Origin: Nereocystis luetkeana
Lineage: Eukaryota; Sar; Phaeophyceae; Laminariales; Laminariaceae
Length of the DNA: 64,000 bases
Direction of reading: 5' to 3'
NCBI GenBank assembly: GCA_031213475.1
Contig: JARUPZ010000025.1
Location: 4,505,980 to 4,569,979 of the forward strand
The position numbers and the translations under genes were made by a program. This document shows, piece by piece, positions 25,244 through 39,400 of the stretch. Numbering within the stretch: position 1 is the stretch's first letter; the number at the start of each line of letters is the position of its first letter. A model generated the notes under the pieces. It was not told the DNA's origin. It did not search any database and worked only from the letters and a program-made list of their open reading frames with translations.

Positions 25244-28200
25244 TTAACAAAGATGGGCGCCCATGAACAAGTCCTCCTCGCATTTGTAGTTGTCGACGTA
25301 AGAGGACCCGTCGGGCTCGAGCCTGATCGTTTGCCCTGACATGAGGCGGAACTCGTACGGCTCGTTCTCCGGGAAGGCTACCACCTCCTACAAAAAACGA
25401 AAAACGTAGGGGACGAAGAAGGGTGGCGATAGAAACGAAGCAGCAAGCACGGGGGTCGTTGCTGCAGGGTCAAAACGTTTGCCCGGCTCGACGGGTGACC
25501 AACCGGTTTGCATTGTTAGTGGAGAGTGGCATTTGCGCACGACACGCTTTGATACTGGACCAAACGTCAGCCAGGCCAAACATTTGTAGGAGTTTTTCGT
25601 GGGCGGTGTGCCCCGAGTTCGTTGTCATGGTGGTCCAATTGAAGCGTGTGCGTATGTTCTCTCGCCTGCTGCAGCATCCGTACGCCGACGATCTCGCCCA
25701 GGAGCAGTCCTTCCTCGCTGTCCATCCTGTAGTGGACGCCGCACATTTGCCTGCAAGGTGAAGCAGCACGGGTGCGCGACGGGTGGCAAAGGTTGTGCGC
25801 AGCTCATAACCTGCTGCTTGACTATTACGGGGGACCATAGTTAATAGGACCAAATATTGTTAGTAAAAATGGTTAAATATATAGGTTTTTATGTATACCA
25901 TAGGTCCTATTAACTATGGTCCCCCGTAATAGAGAGTGGAGAGGAGACGCGGTTTCTTCGATAGAGATGGCGCATTTCCGCTGAAACTATTTCTTGATGA
26001 CGGGGTTCCTTCACCCAAAATCATCGGATTACCAATCTCGCTTCGAAAGATGACGTTTTCGTAAAATTTGCACATGGGATTATTCATCGAGACGCAATTT
26101 GATTTTTGCTGGAGTGAGGTTTCGGGTGAGGTATGGAACTCCCTCCTTAAGGGAGGAGCTTCAGAAAACATAGGGCGAACCTCTATCGTAGTACGCCCCA
26201 GGAGATAGACACACATTCTTCACCCGAAAGGCCGACCTCAGGCCTCGAGGGAAGAGAGGGGTCGACGACAGTTTTCAGTCTTCAATCCTGCCCAAAGAGA
26301 TAGAAACCCTTCTGTTCGGTTACACACAATGCTGCTCATTTCCTCTGTATACTTGCTACGGAAAAGAGGGTACGACGCTCTGAGACTGTACACTTCGCGG
26401 TAGACGGAGTCTTCTCAACTTGCGTAGTGGTACTGCCGTGCGTCTTGATTAGTGCCTGTTTGGGTTTTCCCATCGAGGCGCGTTTTGTTTAGTTCAGGCA
26501 GGTAGGTGACCGCGGGGTAAGTTTAAGGGAGATGAGCTCATCATTATTCCCATCCTCATCATCATCGTCATCCTCATCGTCGGCATGATCATCGCCCCCA
26601 TCATCCAATCAGGACGTTCCCAGAGTGGCGTGGCAGCCCTATGTAGTTGTATTACGGTGCTTGGCAATTGTGTGTCGTAGTTTGCCTATTACGAGGGAGC
26701 ATGGGAATCAGAACGCACGGCGCGATGGACCCGAAACCGAAGTGTCCTCCAATGTATTCGCACACCGTGTTTTGGCCGTGACTACTACAATATGCCCTCC
26801 GCCCGCATCAGCATCTGTTGATTACCAGGTAACACTAGGACTGCTCCTTGGGTGACAGATACAGCGCTGTCTCGATCGGCAGAGCGCACAGGTCGCCGAG
26901 ACACCCCCCCGCGCATACCCCAGGCTCGGAAGAGGCGTTCTACAAGAGAAGCTCACTCTAAATTTTCTGAGGTCCCTCACTTAAGGAGCTCCATACCTCA
27001 CCCGAACGGACTTCAGCAAAACTCAAATTGCATCTCGATGAAAAATCCCATGACCTCAATCAAGTACACAAATAAACGTTTTTTCCCCGAAACAAGATTG
27101 ACATTCCGACGAATTTGGGATAAGGGCAAACGTTATTCAGAACACGTTTTAGCGCAAATGTGCTACCCTCTATCGTAGAACGCATCGGTAACCAACTGCT
27201 TGGTGAAGACATTGAACAATGGATCAAAACGCCTCAAAGTGTCGACCACCTCTCGATTTCGTTACACCCATCTGCTTATTGTGCTTAAGTTGGGGTGCCC
27301 CAACGTTTTTCTGGGGGGGGGGCTCGGTTAAGGGTAAAAACACATTTTTACTTCGAGAAGGAACAACAAATCGCAAAGACACGGTAGACTGGGGACACAG
27401 CGGAGGACACGCGAAAAAAACGCAAGCTAGATGGGTTTTAACCCTTTTACGACGGCATTCCCGTTTCGGGGACAACCCATTCAACCTCACTCTGAGTAGT
27501 CTGTCCCCACAACGGAAGTGGCGTCCCAAAAGGGTTGAACGGTCGGTACCGGTGAAGTAGAAACTTATCGGTTTAAGGAATATGGAGCCCAGATAGCATC
27601 CTAAACGGTTTCGTCGAAATACGACACCCTTACAGTATATATCAAAGAATGGGTTATGCAGCTATTTGTACTAGGAAACAGGCAGGTCACTACCAGTAAC
27701 GACTGGGGCTACGGATCTAGGGTATGGGGGGGGGGGGGAGCGGGGGTTCGGTTCAGACGCGTTTCGCGATGATAGAGGTGTGTGCATAGGACATTTTGGT
27801 GAAATAATGTATGAGTGGTGGCGGGGGGGGCTTTTCCACTGGGAAGGAACCACCCAAGATTTTCTGCCTCAACTAAACTATACATTGTAGCGACCTACGA
27901 GTACTAGGCCATCGGAAAAAAAGACAAGACCAAGCATTTGGTAAAGCGCGCAATTGGGTCTATATCCCCTTTAGTACTGCAGTCCCAACTTGGGGACAAA
28001 AGCATTCTAAGTCCGAGTGGTTTGTCCCCAAAACGGGACCGCAGTACTGAACTGGTTTATAGCGGGTGTTCCCGTGATGCGGTACGCAGAGCTCCCCAAG
28101 TCCGAGAGGGGCCTCGGAAAAACCGCAGGGCCACCCGCCCCCTACCATTGGGCCCCTCCTCTCGGAGGCACTCGGCTGCGTGTGGCCACCTCAATTAGTC

Positions 28201-31200
28201 GGCCTCTTCATTCAGGTTTTATTTTTACGTGGGTTTCGGGATAGACTACTCCTCCCTTGTGGGGGTTGTTGCCCTGCGCTGCTGCCCCTACATAATAAGA
28301 CGAAATCAAGCAAAGTTGCGAGCGAGGTTCACAGAGTCACCCACTTAGGGGGGGGGGGGGGGGGGGGGGGGGGCACATCACGCGGAGAATAACACCTCTG
28401 TGGGCGTAAGCATGAGAAGACGAAGCGGCCCTTCCTTACATTTCCGGCCAGAACGGGATGGCGGTACCCTCCCTCCCCCCCTCCCCCCCCCCCCCCCCCC
28501 CCTTACCTCATGGCAATTTGTCTTTGTGCAGTAGATATTTAGCACGGGTGGGAGGTCGTGACTCTTGTATTACGCTGCATTGCACAGAAACCTAACTATG
28601 ACTCTAATTTCAGGTGTTACGGGGAGGGGACTCTATTAAATAGGACCTACGGTAGTTCGCTATTATTACCAAACATATGCGGTCCTATTTATTATGGTCC
28701 CCCGTAATATTGTGGTATGTCCCTAAAACGGGAGGGTGCAGTCCCAACAGGTTAATGGGACGCATCTACGTGTACCAGGTAGCGGTTACTATCGCCTTTA
28801 CTCCAGGGAAAATGTACCTGCCGAACGCGACGTTGACGGCCAATTTGTTGATCTCTCCCTCGTACGTAAGGCACTCGTCGCTGGTGTAGGGCAAGAGGGA
28901 CAGCCCGTCATCGGCGGGGTAGACGGGGTCGTTGAAGCAGTCAGAGCCACGCTCCAGTCCGACAAGAGCCTGATATTAGGTGGGGAGAGACGGAAGCGGC
29001 GGCGGTGAGCGTGCTACGATCGACACGGGTATCTCTTGCGCTAGATTGTGTCGTGAGTGTCCCCCAAGTTTAGACTGCATCGACGTACCCCCAGTTCTGC
29101 GACTCGAGCTGAGATTGATGCCTGCCTTATCCGGCTCCGGTTCCGGGCCACGGTATAGGCATTACCCACCCTACTCCCAGTTCCGTAACTCAACCCGGAG
29201 CTGATACCACCATTTCCCTCATCCTGCCGAGGCAAAGGTGTGGGCATGACCGCCGTGTTCTCGGAACCCGAAACTATTTGCGGGGTGAGCGGTGAACGAA
29301 CGGTAGACGGCACAGCAGTGACTCACCTTGAGCACGGTCGCGAAGGCGCCGTTCTGGACGGCGTGGCCAGCGGGGTAAGACGGGTGGGATGGCGATCCTT
29401 CCTTGACTGCCTGTGACGGGGGAAGCACAAGCGACAACAAGATAGAGCATCAAAGCGGTGTTGCGCTGACTTACACCAAGATGCGTTTGCCTCGGGGATC
29501 GGTAGACGCCCTACACGAAGTAGTTCACCCCCCCCCTACCCCCCCCCCACCCCATTGTGTCCTACGTCCGGAGCAAACATCTCGAGACTGCAAGTATGAT
29601 AGCGGGTGTATGACCTGGCATGAGAGGGCGGGTCTAGTACTTGATGAATCAGATAAAATATTGGTTTCTTCCAACAAAACAATACACCTGCTTTGCAGCT
29701 AACAACCCAAGGTACATGTCGGTTACGGCTGGCAGCTACACAAGTATACACCGTGCACTACTCCAAACCTCATGTTCAAGCCGTCCATTCTTCGGTTGCG
29801 GGAGAAGGACCCGGAGCGCAACTTTCCCACTTGGGGTGGGTGCTACAGCTACCTACGTGGTCGGCTTAGTGGGATGGGTAGAAGGCGCATCCCTTATTCA
29901 TTTGAGCTAGAGATATACAGTAGATGAACGTTTTACCCCACATTACGATACTTCCAACGCAGCAGTCATGATCAGGGGCCAGTGAGCTGATTTTCAGACT
30001 TCGTGCTGAGGTAGGGCTTCATGGTATCTAAATTTTTTGAGAAATTTCTGAGGGTCTTCACAGCAGTCAAGGAGGCATATCCCTCCCACCCAAACACTGA
30101 CCCCCTTGACAATACGACGAACGGGCAGCCCGACCAGTATTCCTACGGCCCACGCATTATAAAGCGTAGGGTTGTACACATATGGCACGCCCTATTATCG
30201 CCAGTTACAAATATGCATGGCTTACTACCGCCTATTACAAATATGGCATGCCTTATTACCGCCTACTCATAGGTCATACCTCAGTTCATTATGAAACGTT
30301 TAGACTCGTTTACGAAACATTGCACCACCCTCTATCATACGCAGCACGCGCTTATTTTTGTTTTTGGTTCACCATCGACAGAAGATAGGTTCGCGACTCG
30401 TCCGCGTTCATCTCCGCGTTGTGCGTCGCCACCCTCTCCAGCAAAGCTTCGTTGTCGATAAGCGACGTGTCAAACTCCACGTCGAGGTTGCCGTACTTGA
30501 CGTTGTGGATGGTGCCTGCGATGGCCTATCACGCGTCGAACGATTTCGCGACACGCGACACAATGCGTGGGTGGGGGGATCAAACCAACGAACACATTAA
30601 AGGGAGGGGGGGGGGGGGGGGTGCAACCGATATCATGATTGACCGTGATCGTAGGATGGATATAGACGATCACAACCTTACAACGCCGGGACGAAGCACG
30701 TCGGGGGTTTTACCGACCAGGCAGACGTTTCTTGCGCCAAGCGCGAAGTACCGTGAGGTGTCCCACGAGTCGCGTGAAAGATGAGCTGCAACCTACCAAG
30801 GACCGCTTGTGAGGCGACGATTTGCTCATATGGACAGTCCCTTCAGCCCCAAAGAAACGCTGAGAGAAAACATTACCCCTGTCGTACAAGCCCTCGGATG
30901 GAGGCGTTCTACGATAGGGGTTAACCCTAAATTTTTTGGGGCTCCCCGCTTGAGTGGAGCTCCTTATTCCACCCGTAGCCTGACTTCAGCAAACATTAAA
31001 CAACATCTCGATGAGTAATCCCATGGACCAGGCAATACGAAGACGTCGTTTTTCGAAGCGAACGAGGCGTTCCGCCGAGTTTGGATTATGGAACCTCGTC
31101 ATTCAGAAAAAAACATCGCGGAACCGTGCTACCTTTATCGTGGAACGCGGCGATACACTCGTAGTGCGGGTTGCCGCTATGGTGCCGGTATGTGCCTGCC

Positions 31201-33424
31201 AACAATGACGGCACTACTGCAACAACCGGCACCAATTGCTTCGCACACTGCCACACCGGCTGGTGACTTTCATCCGTGCCCAGTGATTCTACAGGCATTC
31301 TAGCGGTTGCGACAAGCACTATAAAAGGGCACCAGCCACTACCGTAAACTTTGAAAAACAAAAACTCACCTCCGGACGCGCGAACAGGTGCACGTTCCAC
31401 TTCTGGTACCACGATGACCTCTGGGACACCTCGGCGCTTCCGAGAATCTTCATGACGTGAGACACGCCGAAGCTGACGAAGCCCTTCTGGCGGCTGGTGC
31501 GGGCGTAGGGGCCGTTAAACCCGCCCTTGCTGATGGCCCCCTCGTCAAAAAGGACAAAGGCGCCTCGTAACGCCTCCCTGCGAGGCGTGTGGGTGAACGA
31601 AGTACGTTGATGGGCTGGCGTTGACGATTTCATGGACGGGCGGGAGAAGAGCCATAAAATTGCTGGACTGTCCATGAGATCCCAGACTAGAGAATAAAAA
31701 AACATTGCTGGAACATGATATTCCAGATTGAAAGCAGAGCGCGTGTCTCGATGCACGAAGTATCGATGGATCTCGAGCCAGACGTTTTGTCGTCGGCCCG
31801 TTTTCACGGTCGAGGTGTTTCCCCATCCCTAGATCTCTTGGGGTCTCCGCGCGATTTAAGGGCTCGGTTGTACCTCGCCTGCTGGGCTGCGTTCGGTAGG
31901 TGTCCTACATTGGAGGGGTTTGGTAAAGATGTAGGATGGCTCTTCAGCTAGAGGACCCCGTCAGTCAGAAGCTAGTTGTTACGGAGGGCCATAGAAAAGA
32001 GGACCAAATATTATTGGTAGAAATAGTGAAACATATAGGTTTTGTTGTGTGTGTAGCTTAGGTCCTATTTACTATGGCCCCCCGTATTAGGAGAAGGCGT
32101 GCAATGCCTATCGTAGAGCGCGTCTTTTTTTTTTGTTGTGAACGTAAACTTTGCTGGAACATGAAATTCACATCAGACGCGGAAACGGGTGGTGGCTTGT
32201 CATACATATGGTGTAAACGTTTTCATTCCGCCAGAGTGAGGGGGGTCGACCGCAACCGTTGTGCTGGACCGTCAAGGTCGACCTGAAGGAAACGCAACGG
32301 AAAAAAAGAAACGGTACTATACCATCTGCCGGTTCGCGGCAGTTGCAAAAACGTCGGAGTGTGTGAGGTTTGGACCGATCAAAGTGGTTGAAACACAACG
32401 TTGTAAGCTGCGCGAGATACGCCGTACCAGGTGTGTTACGGCATTACCGCGCAGGCGTTGGCGGGATGAGCACTCACGTGTAGATGGTGTCGGTGAATAC
32501 CAGCCTCGAGAGATCGCGGGCGTTGCGGATGTACCGCTGCTCCGGGTCTTCTGCCTCGGGCGAGTCGGGTTTGCCTCCGTTCTGAAGAGACGAGTCAGCG
32601 GAGGCAGCAAGCGCTTACGTTTCAGAGTGCTGCGCGAAACTTGACAGCGCGATCGCCACACATGGCTATCCTCAAGCGGAAACCACGTCCATCCCGACCT
32701 TCTGAACCCACGCGGACCTGATCGCATCCGCATGGTGCCGTCGGAAGCCCACCACAACGACCCTTACCGTGCTCGGACTAGACCCCACCCGGACTCGAAT
32801 CCGTCAGGCCCTTCGACTCGCTAGTGGTGTTCTGGCCGAATGCTCGAGTTTGCGAGGATTGAGAAAATTGACCATACGAACACTATATGCGTACGAGTAC
32901 CAACCGTCGGGTGCCAATTACCCGGTGTGCTGTCACGCTGCTCGCCCCCAATTAGTGGTGCCCTGCCGTCGACGCCGGTTTCATGAGTTGTGGCAGGATT
33001 GTGGGCAGCGGCAACGCGAACACTATCGTACAGCACCGTTGATTTGTCGATCGAGCGGTTCTTGGTCGGGCAGTGTTTTCGCTCAATGCGAGGTGGACTG
33101 CCACCCCACCCCCGCCCCCTTGCTCGACTGCCTGGTGGGTGAATACCCGGCATTCTCCGTCCCTTCGTTGTAGGGGTGCGACCGTCTGTGGTCATACAAC
33201 TAAGGCCATGCATGAGATCGAGTATATCTCTCTCCTCGGGTATACCCCCCCTCCCCCTTCCCGTGCAGGCGCGGTTGTGCCGCTTCTTGTCCCGTACTCT
33301 GGGAGATAATACCCAGCACTTTCGATTAAAGGAAACCTACTGTCACGCCCCCTGTTTGCCAAAAGATCTTCGCGTCGTGCACCTACGCTCACAGAAACAT
33401 GATTCTCGTGGTTGGAGACAGTTC

Positions 33425-33481
<57 letters not shown>

Positions 33482-36400
33482 TATGCTCACAGCGAGGGAT
33501 ATTGTATGGAAAATCCGTGCTAACAAACAGGCAACGAGAAACTCCACTCCTCCTTCTCGTTCAACGGTTTTCCATTCTCGGCGCAAGCTCCATTCCATTT
33601 TGACCGAGAGTGTTTAGAATCTGGTTTCCGACCACCACTTCTTTTTTTACCCACACGCGCTACGACAGCAGGAGATTTATTTTGACCAAACTGTCGCTGG
33701 AACTGACCGGTCTTCTTCACCGAGAAACTACCCGAACACAGTTTGTTTTGTTTACAAACAAAATGAAACAAAACGATGCGCGGGTAGAGACCTAGAGCAT
33801 GTAGGGGATGGGGATTGCGTGCTCGTCGGGGGTATGCAAGCGCGCACGTTTTTTCGAACCCGTGTTCGGGGGGTATCACTCTGTCCGTATATATATATAT
33901 GCACCGTTTGCAGACGAGTACGTCACTGAAACGGTCCTAAACGTTTAGCACAAAGCGGTATGGTACACAGAGCTCGTCGAATGAGGAGCCTCAGGCAGTT
34001 GCAGGTCGCGCACCCCCTACACATTCCGTCGCGTGCAGTCTAACCTGTATGAAGAGCCACTCGTCGTAGCCAGTCATGTAGTCTATCCCGGTCGCATACG
34101 TGACCTGGCGGGGCGTGACCGTCACGGAGTCAATCGTGTAGTCCTTCACCAGCAGCTGTGTTTTTTTTTTTTTTTTTTCCAAAAAGAGAAACAACGGAGA
34201 GCGAAGGAAAGCGGTTGCGTTGTGAAAGAGCGAAACTTCGTTCTTCAAGCGCGGAGCAACAGAGAGCAAGGCCTGGCTAGGAGTGGGGGCTATTTTGTGT
34301 GAGCTCGACACACGGACAGCAGCTCACTCAGCGTTTCACCCGAAACACATACTTTTGAGGAACGTTGGTTCGCGAAACCCGACCAACATTTTGTGTGCTA
34401 GATAGTCCTGAAACAACAAAATATATGTTTGATAGCTGCTCGTTAGAGGGCCTCAAAGGATCATAATTTATTGCCTCAGAAAGCTAAATGTGCGACCCCT
34501 ACACAATTTAATAAATCAAATTATGAAATACGTCAGCTGGCTGTGAGTTCGACTGATAAAATAGTGAATACTCAACTTTGCGAGCTGCATAAATACGTCT
34601 CGTCTGTGTCACATGTTTTACTCATTTTAAAAGTTGTATGATAAAGCCGTTCGTGCGTGTTCTATATGTATTTCCTTGTCAAGGATATAGGCCAGCGACT
34701 CCCCTGGATGCTACCCGGGTCAACAGTACATAAAATTGTGATGTGAAAACATTTCACGCAGCTGTCGCCCTAAGTTCGTTTGTAGTCTGAGATCCATGAC
34801 GCGATTCTTGTTTCCGACCAGCGGCCGGAGACTACTATCACGCGCGGCTTCTGCCCCCGCGTTGATTCGCCGTTGACCAACCAACCCGGCAACCTCGACA
34901 AGAGGACCACCCCATGCTCAGCACAAGGCACCGAAACGCACCCCGAAGAACAGGAGAGACAAACCGAACGGAAGCCCGCACCAGAGACTGCACTGTCCTA
35001 GGCGATCATAGACGGGGGTCTTCAAAATGTTCCCGAATACACCTCGACGAAGCCTCGCGCGTCGCACCTGGGAAATCATGGGTCCTTTCTCGACACCAAG
35101 AGCCGACGACCGAAAGAGCTGCGTCTGTGGGTCCGCTCTGCCGTTCGCGTCGACGGCGACTCCGTTCATGTGGGCGAAGCCAGGCATGGCGGCCAGGTTG
35201 TCTGTTGATTCCATTCAAGATGCAGATCAATCGAAGGGCACCGGTTAGTCCTTAAGAGGCATGCCATCCAACTACAGCGCGGTAGATGGGAGAGCCATTG
35301 CGATGGTAGGACAGACACCCATGCCTCTCCCGCGGGGGGGGTTGTACTCATACCTATACATGGCCGTAGTCGTGTGAACATGGACCCTTGCATCCCTACA
35401 ACGCCGGGACGGATCACATCGGTCCTTCTCGCCGACTAGGCAGGCGTTTCTCGCGTCATGCGCGAAACGAGCGCAGTGAGGTCCTGGGTAATTCGCTACG
35501 ACTGGTGTGCTACATCCTACTTAGAGCCGCTCGTACGAGGCGGAAATTCTTTCGTTGGATATCTCCGCAATGCGTTGACGTTTTCGTGGTTGGCGGGGGA
35601 GGGAGGGGGGGCAGGTGAAGCAAGCGATTCAGTCATTCTGCCATCGAGTAAAGTGGTGAGCGTACTCAGACAGGGCCACCGATTGGTGAAGTGGCTGTCA
35701 TTTGAGCATCTGCGTGCTAAGCCTCTTGGGAGTTGAGAAGAGAAAAATGGACGATTGAGTGTTCCGCTCGCAGCAACGGCCTCTGCGTGATTGGGGACGA
35801 CACACAGACTGGCGTCCGAGTTGCAACCCAGGACATCGTTCGGCACAGAAGTAACATGGTCCTGCCCCTACTGACTGCCCGGCGCTCGCGTCGCTCGCAG
35901 GTGGCTGATAATACAACGGATACTACATTAGAGTACCGATGTCGTGGGCCAACGGAGGTTGGTGGAAAGTCGACAGTTTGCGTGGAACGCCATTTAATAA
36001 ATGACGATGTTGACGGGAGTTGGAAGCATGAAAACGCTTGCTAGTACGAGTCCCAGCGTTTGCGCTCGGAGTCAAGTATCGTACTTCCATATATTAGATG
36101 CCGAACTGTTCTTCGGCGCTGGATGAGGCTCTGAATCGCTGTTGGCAGGCGTGAAACCGTTTGGCAGGCCGTTTAAATGATACTAAAGCAATTTTGATCG
36201 TGGTCAAACCGCAATTGGCTTGTGCTCGGTTTGGCGAGAGCGACGGTTCAAGGTAGACCAGGTTTACACGCGCAACGCCGCTGTATAATCCCGTTCTTCT
36301 AATACTGTTCCCGATAGCGTCGACGGTTAGACAGTATACCATCAATGACATGTTTGTCAAAGCGTCTACGGAAAAGCGATGACGATATCCGTCAAACGCC

Positions 36401-39400
36401 TGTGTACGTACATAATATGTGGACGAATGTGATGATACATGTTTGCAGGAACTACCAACTAATGGTTGTCCGACGGTCCTTACATGTTCGACGCGTTCTG
36501 CGACAGGGAATGCCTTACAGCCCATGTTTGGGCAGAATGTGTCCCACTGGAGGGCGCTGAGGGCCGCAGCCCCCTCTTTGGGAACAAACTAATGATAACT
36601 TGGGTGGTCAGTCTCTGCACCGAGTGTACAGTCTTGAGGGGGCTATTCCAATAGCTATCAAATGTCACCGGGATTATGATCGTGTTCGCTACAGACCGAG
36701 GCCATGCGATTTTGCCCTTCGAGTGAAGTGTGCAACTTATTTATCTCGAAGCAAACGTTTTTTTACATAGAAGGTGCTCCAGCTAGGAGTCTCGGAAAAA
36801 TTGCGCAGGTGCAGCGGTTCCGTACCACACGGGACCCCACCACCATGCGCGGCGAACCCGTCACTTACCTGCTGCGGCCACCGTGGCCGGGTCCTCCCCG
36901 TACTGGGAGAAAGGCACGTCCCTCGTCAAGGACATCCAGTACACCTCTGCCATTTGGGCGGCCTGTGGGGGTCAATAGTGTCGCAACACAACACGTTAGA
37001 GACTAACGACATACGATCAGGTGTGCGTTTGACGGGGCATCCGAAACGCACACCAGGTACCTGGTGCAGTAGAATGTAGCAAGGGCGTAGCTTTGTGGCA
37101 CAGGGCGGACCACGCTCCCGGCGGCGGGAGGTATGTGCTCGCTAAACTGACGCGTGCATCTCTACAGAGGTCAGAGTGGCACACGTTGGTAGCAGCGGCT
37201 CTGGCTGGCGGTGCTCCTCAGCCAAGGGTCTGCGCGATGAGGCATGCCACATCCGGTTTGTGTTTGCTCTTTAGTTTTCGTTAGTACCTGGAGGAATGGG
37301 GTTGTTGATCGTGAGGTTAAGGGGCGTTGTGTTGTCGGAGAGCCTTTGGCTGACCAAACCTTCCACGTCTGTGATGTGATATAGTTTCCATACTAGCGAA
37401 ATAATACCCTGCGTATCTGCGCAATTGTTTTCTTCCTATATCTGTGGGGTCGAGCAGAGAGCACACTGTCAGGAGAATAAAAAACTTCACAAACCTTGGA
37501 AATCACTCCACAAATAAGGACAAAAGCACAACTATCTCCAATTGTAACGGCTGTGAGTAAGCCTGCACATTTTCTCAGACGTCTGTTCTGGGTGGCTTGC
37601 TATGAGCAGGGAGCTCTCATCGAGCGAGGAGCTCAGACGGTGCAGGTGCTCGTGCACACCCCTGTCCTGGCGCGCGCCAACCAGAACACGGAAACGTACG
37701 GGCACACCTGGCCGGTATCTACGCCATGCGGTACTTTCTCGCTCATCATAGACGGCGCCCAGGGCACAACACGTTTGATCACGGAAGAGCTCCACGGTCG
37801 ACGAAGGTTTCGTTTTGCATCAGCTTAAGAAACATTCTACGATATAGAGACTCGCCCTAATTTTTCTGAGGCTCCTGTGTCCTCCCGACGGGTACTGCGG
37901 AATTCAACAGGGATGAACACGTGAATACGCTCCTGTGTCCTCCCGACGGGTACTGCGGAATTCAACAGGGACGAACACATGAATACGTACGGATTATGCC
38001 CAACAATTTAGAGCTAAAATTACGTATTCATCCTTCAGCTGCCGCCGGGTAAGGACGAGCCGTTGTGGCTCCGTGACATTTTCCCAACAAAACGAATTAA
38101 ATATATCGTAGAACGCCTCTCAACGCGGCTACGACTCACCAGCTCTTCGGAGTTGAGCATCGGGGCGCTGGGAACGCTCACGGCGGAGCTGCGATTCGTT
38201 TCATCGGAGTGGTTTCCGAAGAAAGAACCCATCGATCGTGTCAAGCGTTATCGTCAAAGTCAAATCGTCCACATTTTCCGGCGTAGAGGTTGCGCCAACG
38301 AAGCCACCGCCACGATCGTTAAACGCGTCGAAGAAGCCGCCGGGGAGGGAAGGCAGGCAGACGCGTGCGAAGAAGAACCAGTCCGTCGAACCACCGAAAC
38401 ATCAGGACCGCAAGACCGTTTGGGCGACGACACATCAAAGGAAGGTGGGAACATGAAACCGAACCGAACGGTGGGGGCGGGAGCGGGTGGTAGGTGTTAT
38501 AGAGAAAAAGCGAACGTCGTTGCAGCGAACAGCGAGCGGAGAGAGCTGAGTCTCGTGAACAGACGAGCGCGGAGAGCTAAACAGGCCCCGAAAGAAGGGA
38601 AAAAAATATGTTTTCGAGCAAACCGATCTAGGGTCGTGCCGTTGGCATCTGTAACGATATTTGTTAGGGTCCCAGTAGCGACGAACCTGGGGAACCGTGT
38701 ATACCGCAAGTGGGCACCCGCACGTACCCCAATCATATCTGGTGCTGTGCCTCCCTCACCACTCGCGGTGGTCAGGGTCGCGTCGCTTTGTCTTGCGGAC
38801 CCTTCTATCAGATTGGTTCAGAGACCGGCACCGGGTGCGAGTTCCGCGATTTGCCACACCGAGCCTAAATTCAGCGCAGTCATTACCGCGCTAAGCTAAG
38901 ATGAGGGTGCCACTTTCTTTTTAGATCTCAATGCTTCCGAATCGGTCAAGCGCGCTCCCTCCAAGCGAGCAACCTACCGGCTAGCGGTAGCGTGACACCT
39001 TTACTGGTAAGTTAGTTTCGGGACTCGCGCGCGTGGACACGTTGGTCGGGGTGAGGCGACCCCCCCACTACGGGTGTGCGGAGCTCGAGACACCAAACCA
39101 CGGTAACCATACCGTGGCATTGTTCCGTTCCTGTCGATCAAGGAAGCCGCGGGTGTAACGGTCGACCCACCCGCCAAGAAGCGGTGTGTCTGAGCTCTGG
39201 AGCCGTAGCCGGTACGAGTAGGTGCAGCGCAACAGTACAGCGACGAAAAATGCCCTTTTCGTCTGCGTCAGCCCCGGTGTACACTACGATGCTGTGAGAT
39301 ATCCGGAAACCCGTGGGCAGCGAGATACACCTCTCATTCTTGTGCAGTAAAATGATGAGTGCTTCTGATAAGAATAGGAGTACCTAGCGGGTCCGAGCAT

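Noticed and set aside
28720-28756. Possible family B fragment next to family A copy 4
   Set aside because: Only about 35 bp with loose similarity; too short to list as a copy.
38063-38899. 278-codon open frame on the + strand
   Set aside because: It runs antisense across exon 4 of gene 2 and into introns 3 and 4, has no recognisable domain, and its composition is like random sequence.
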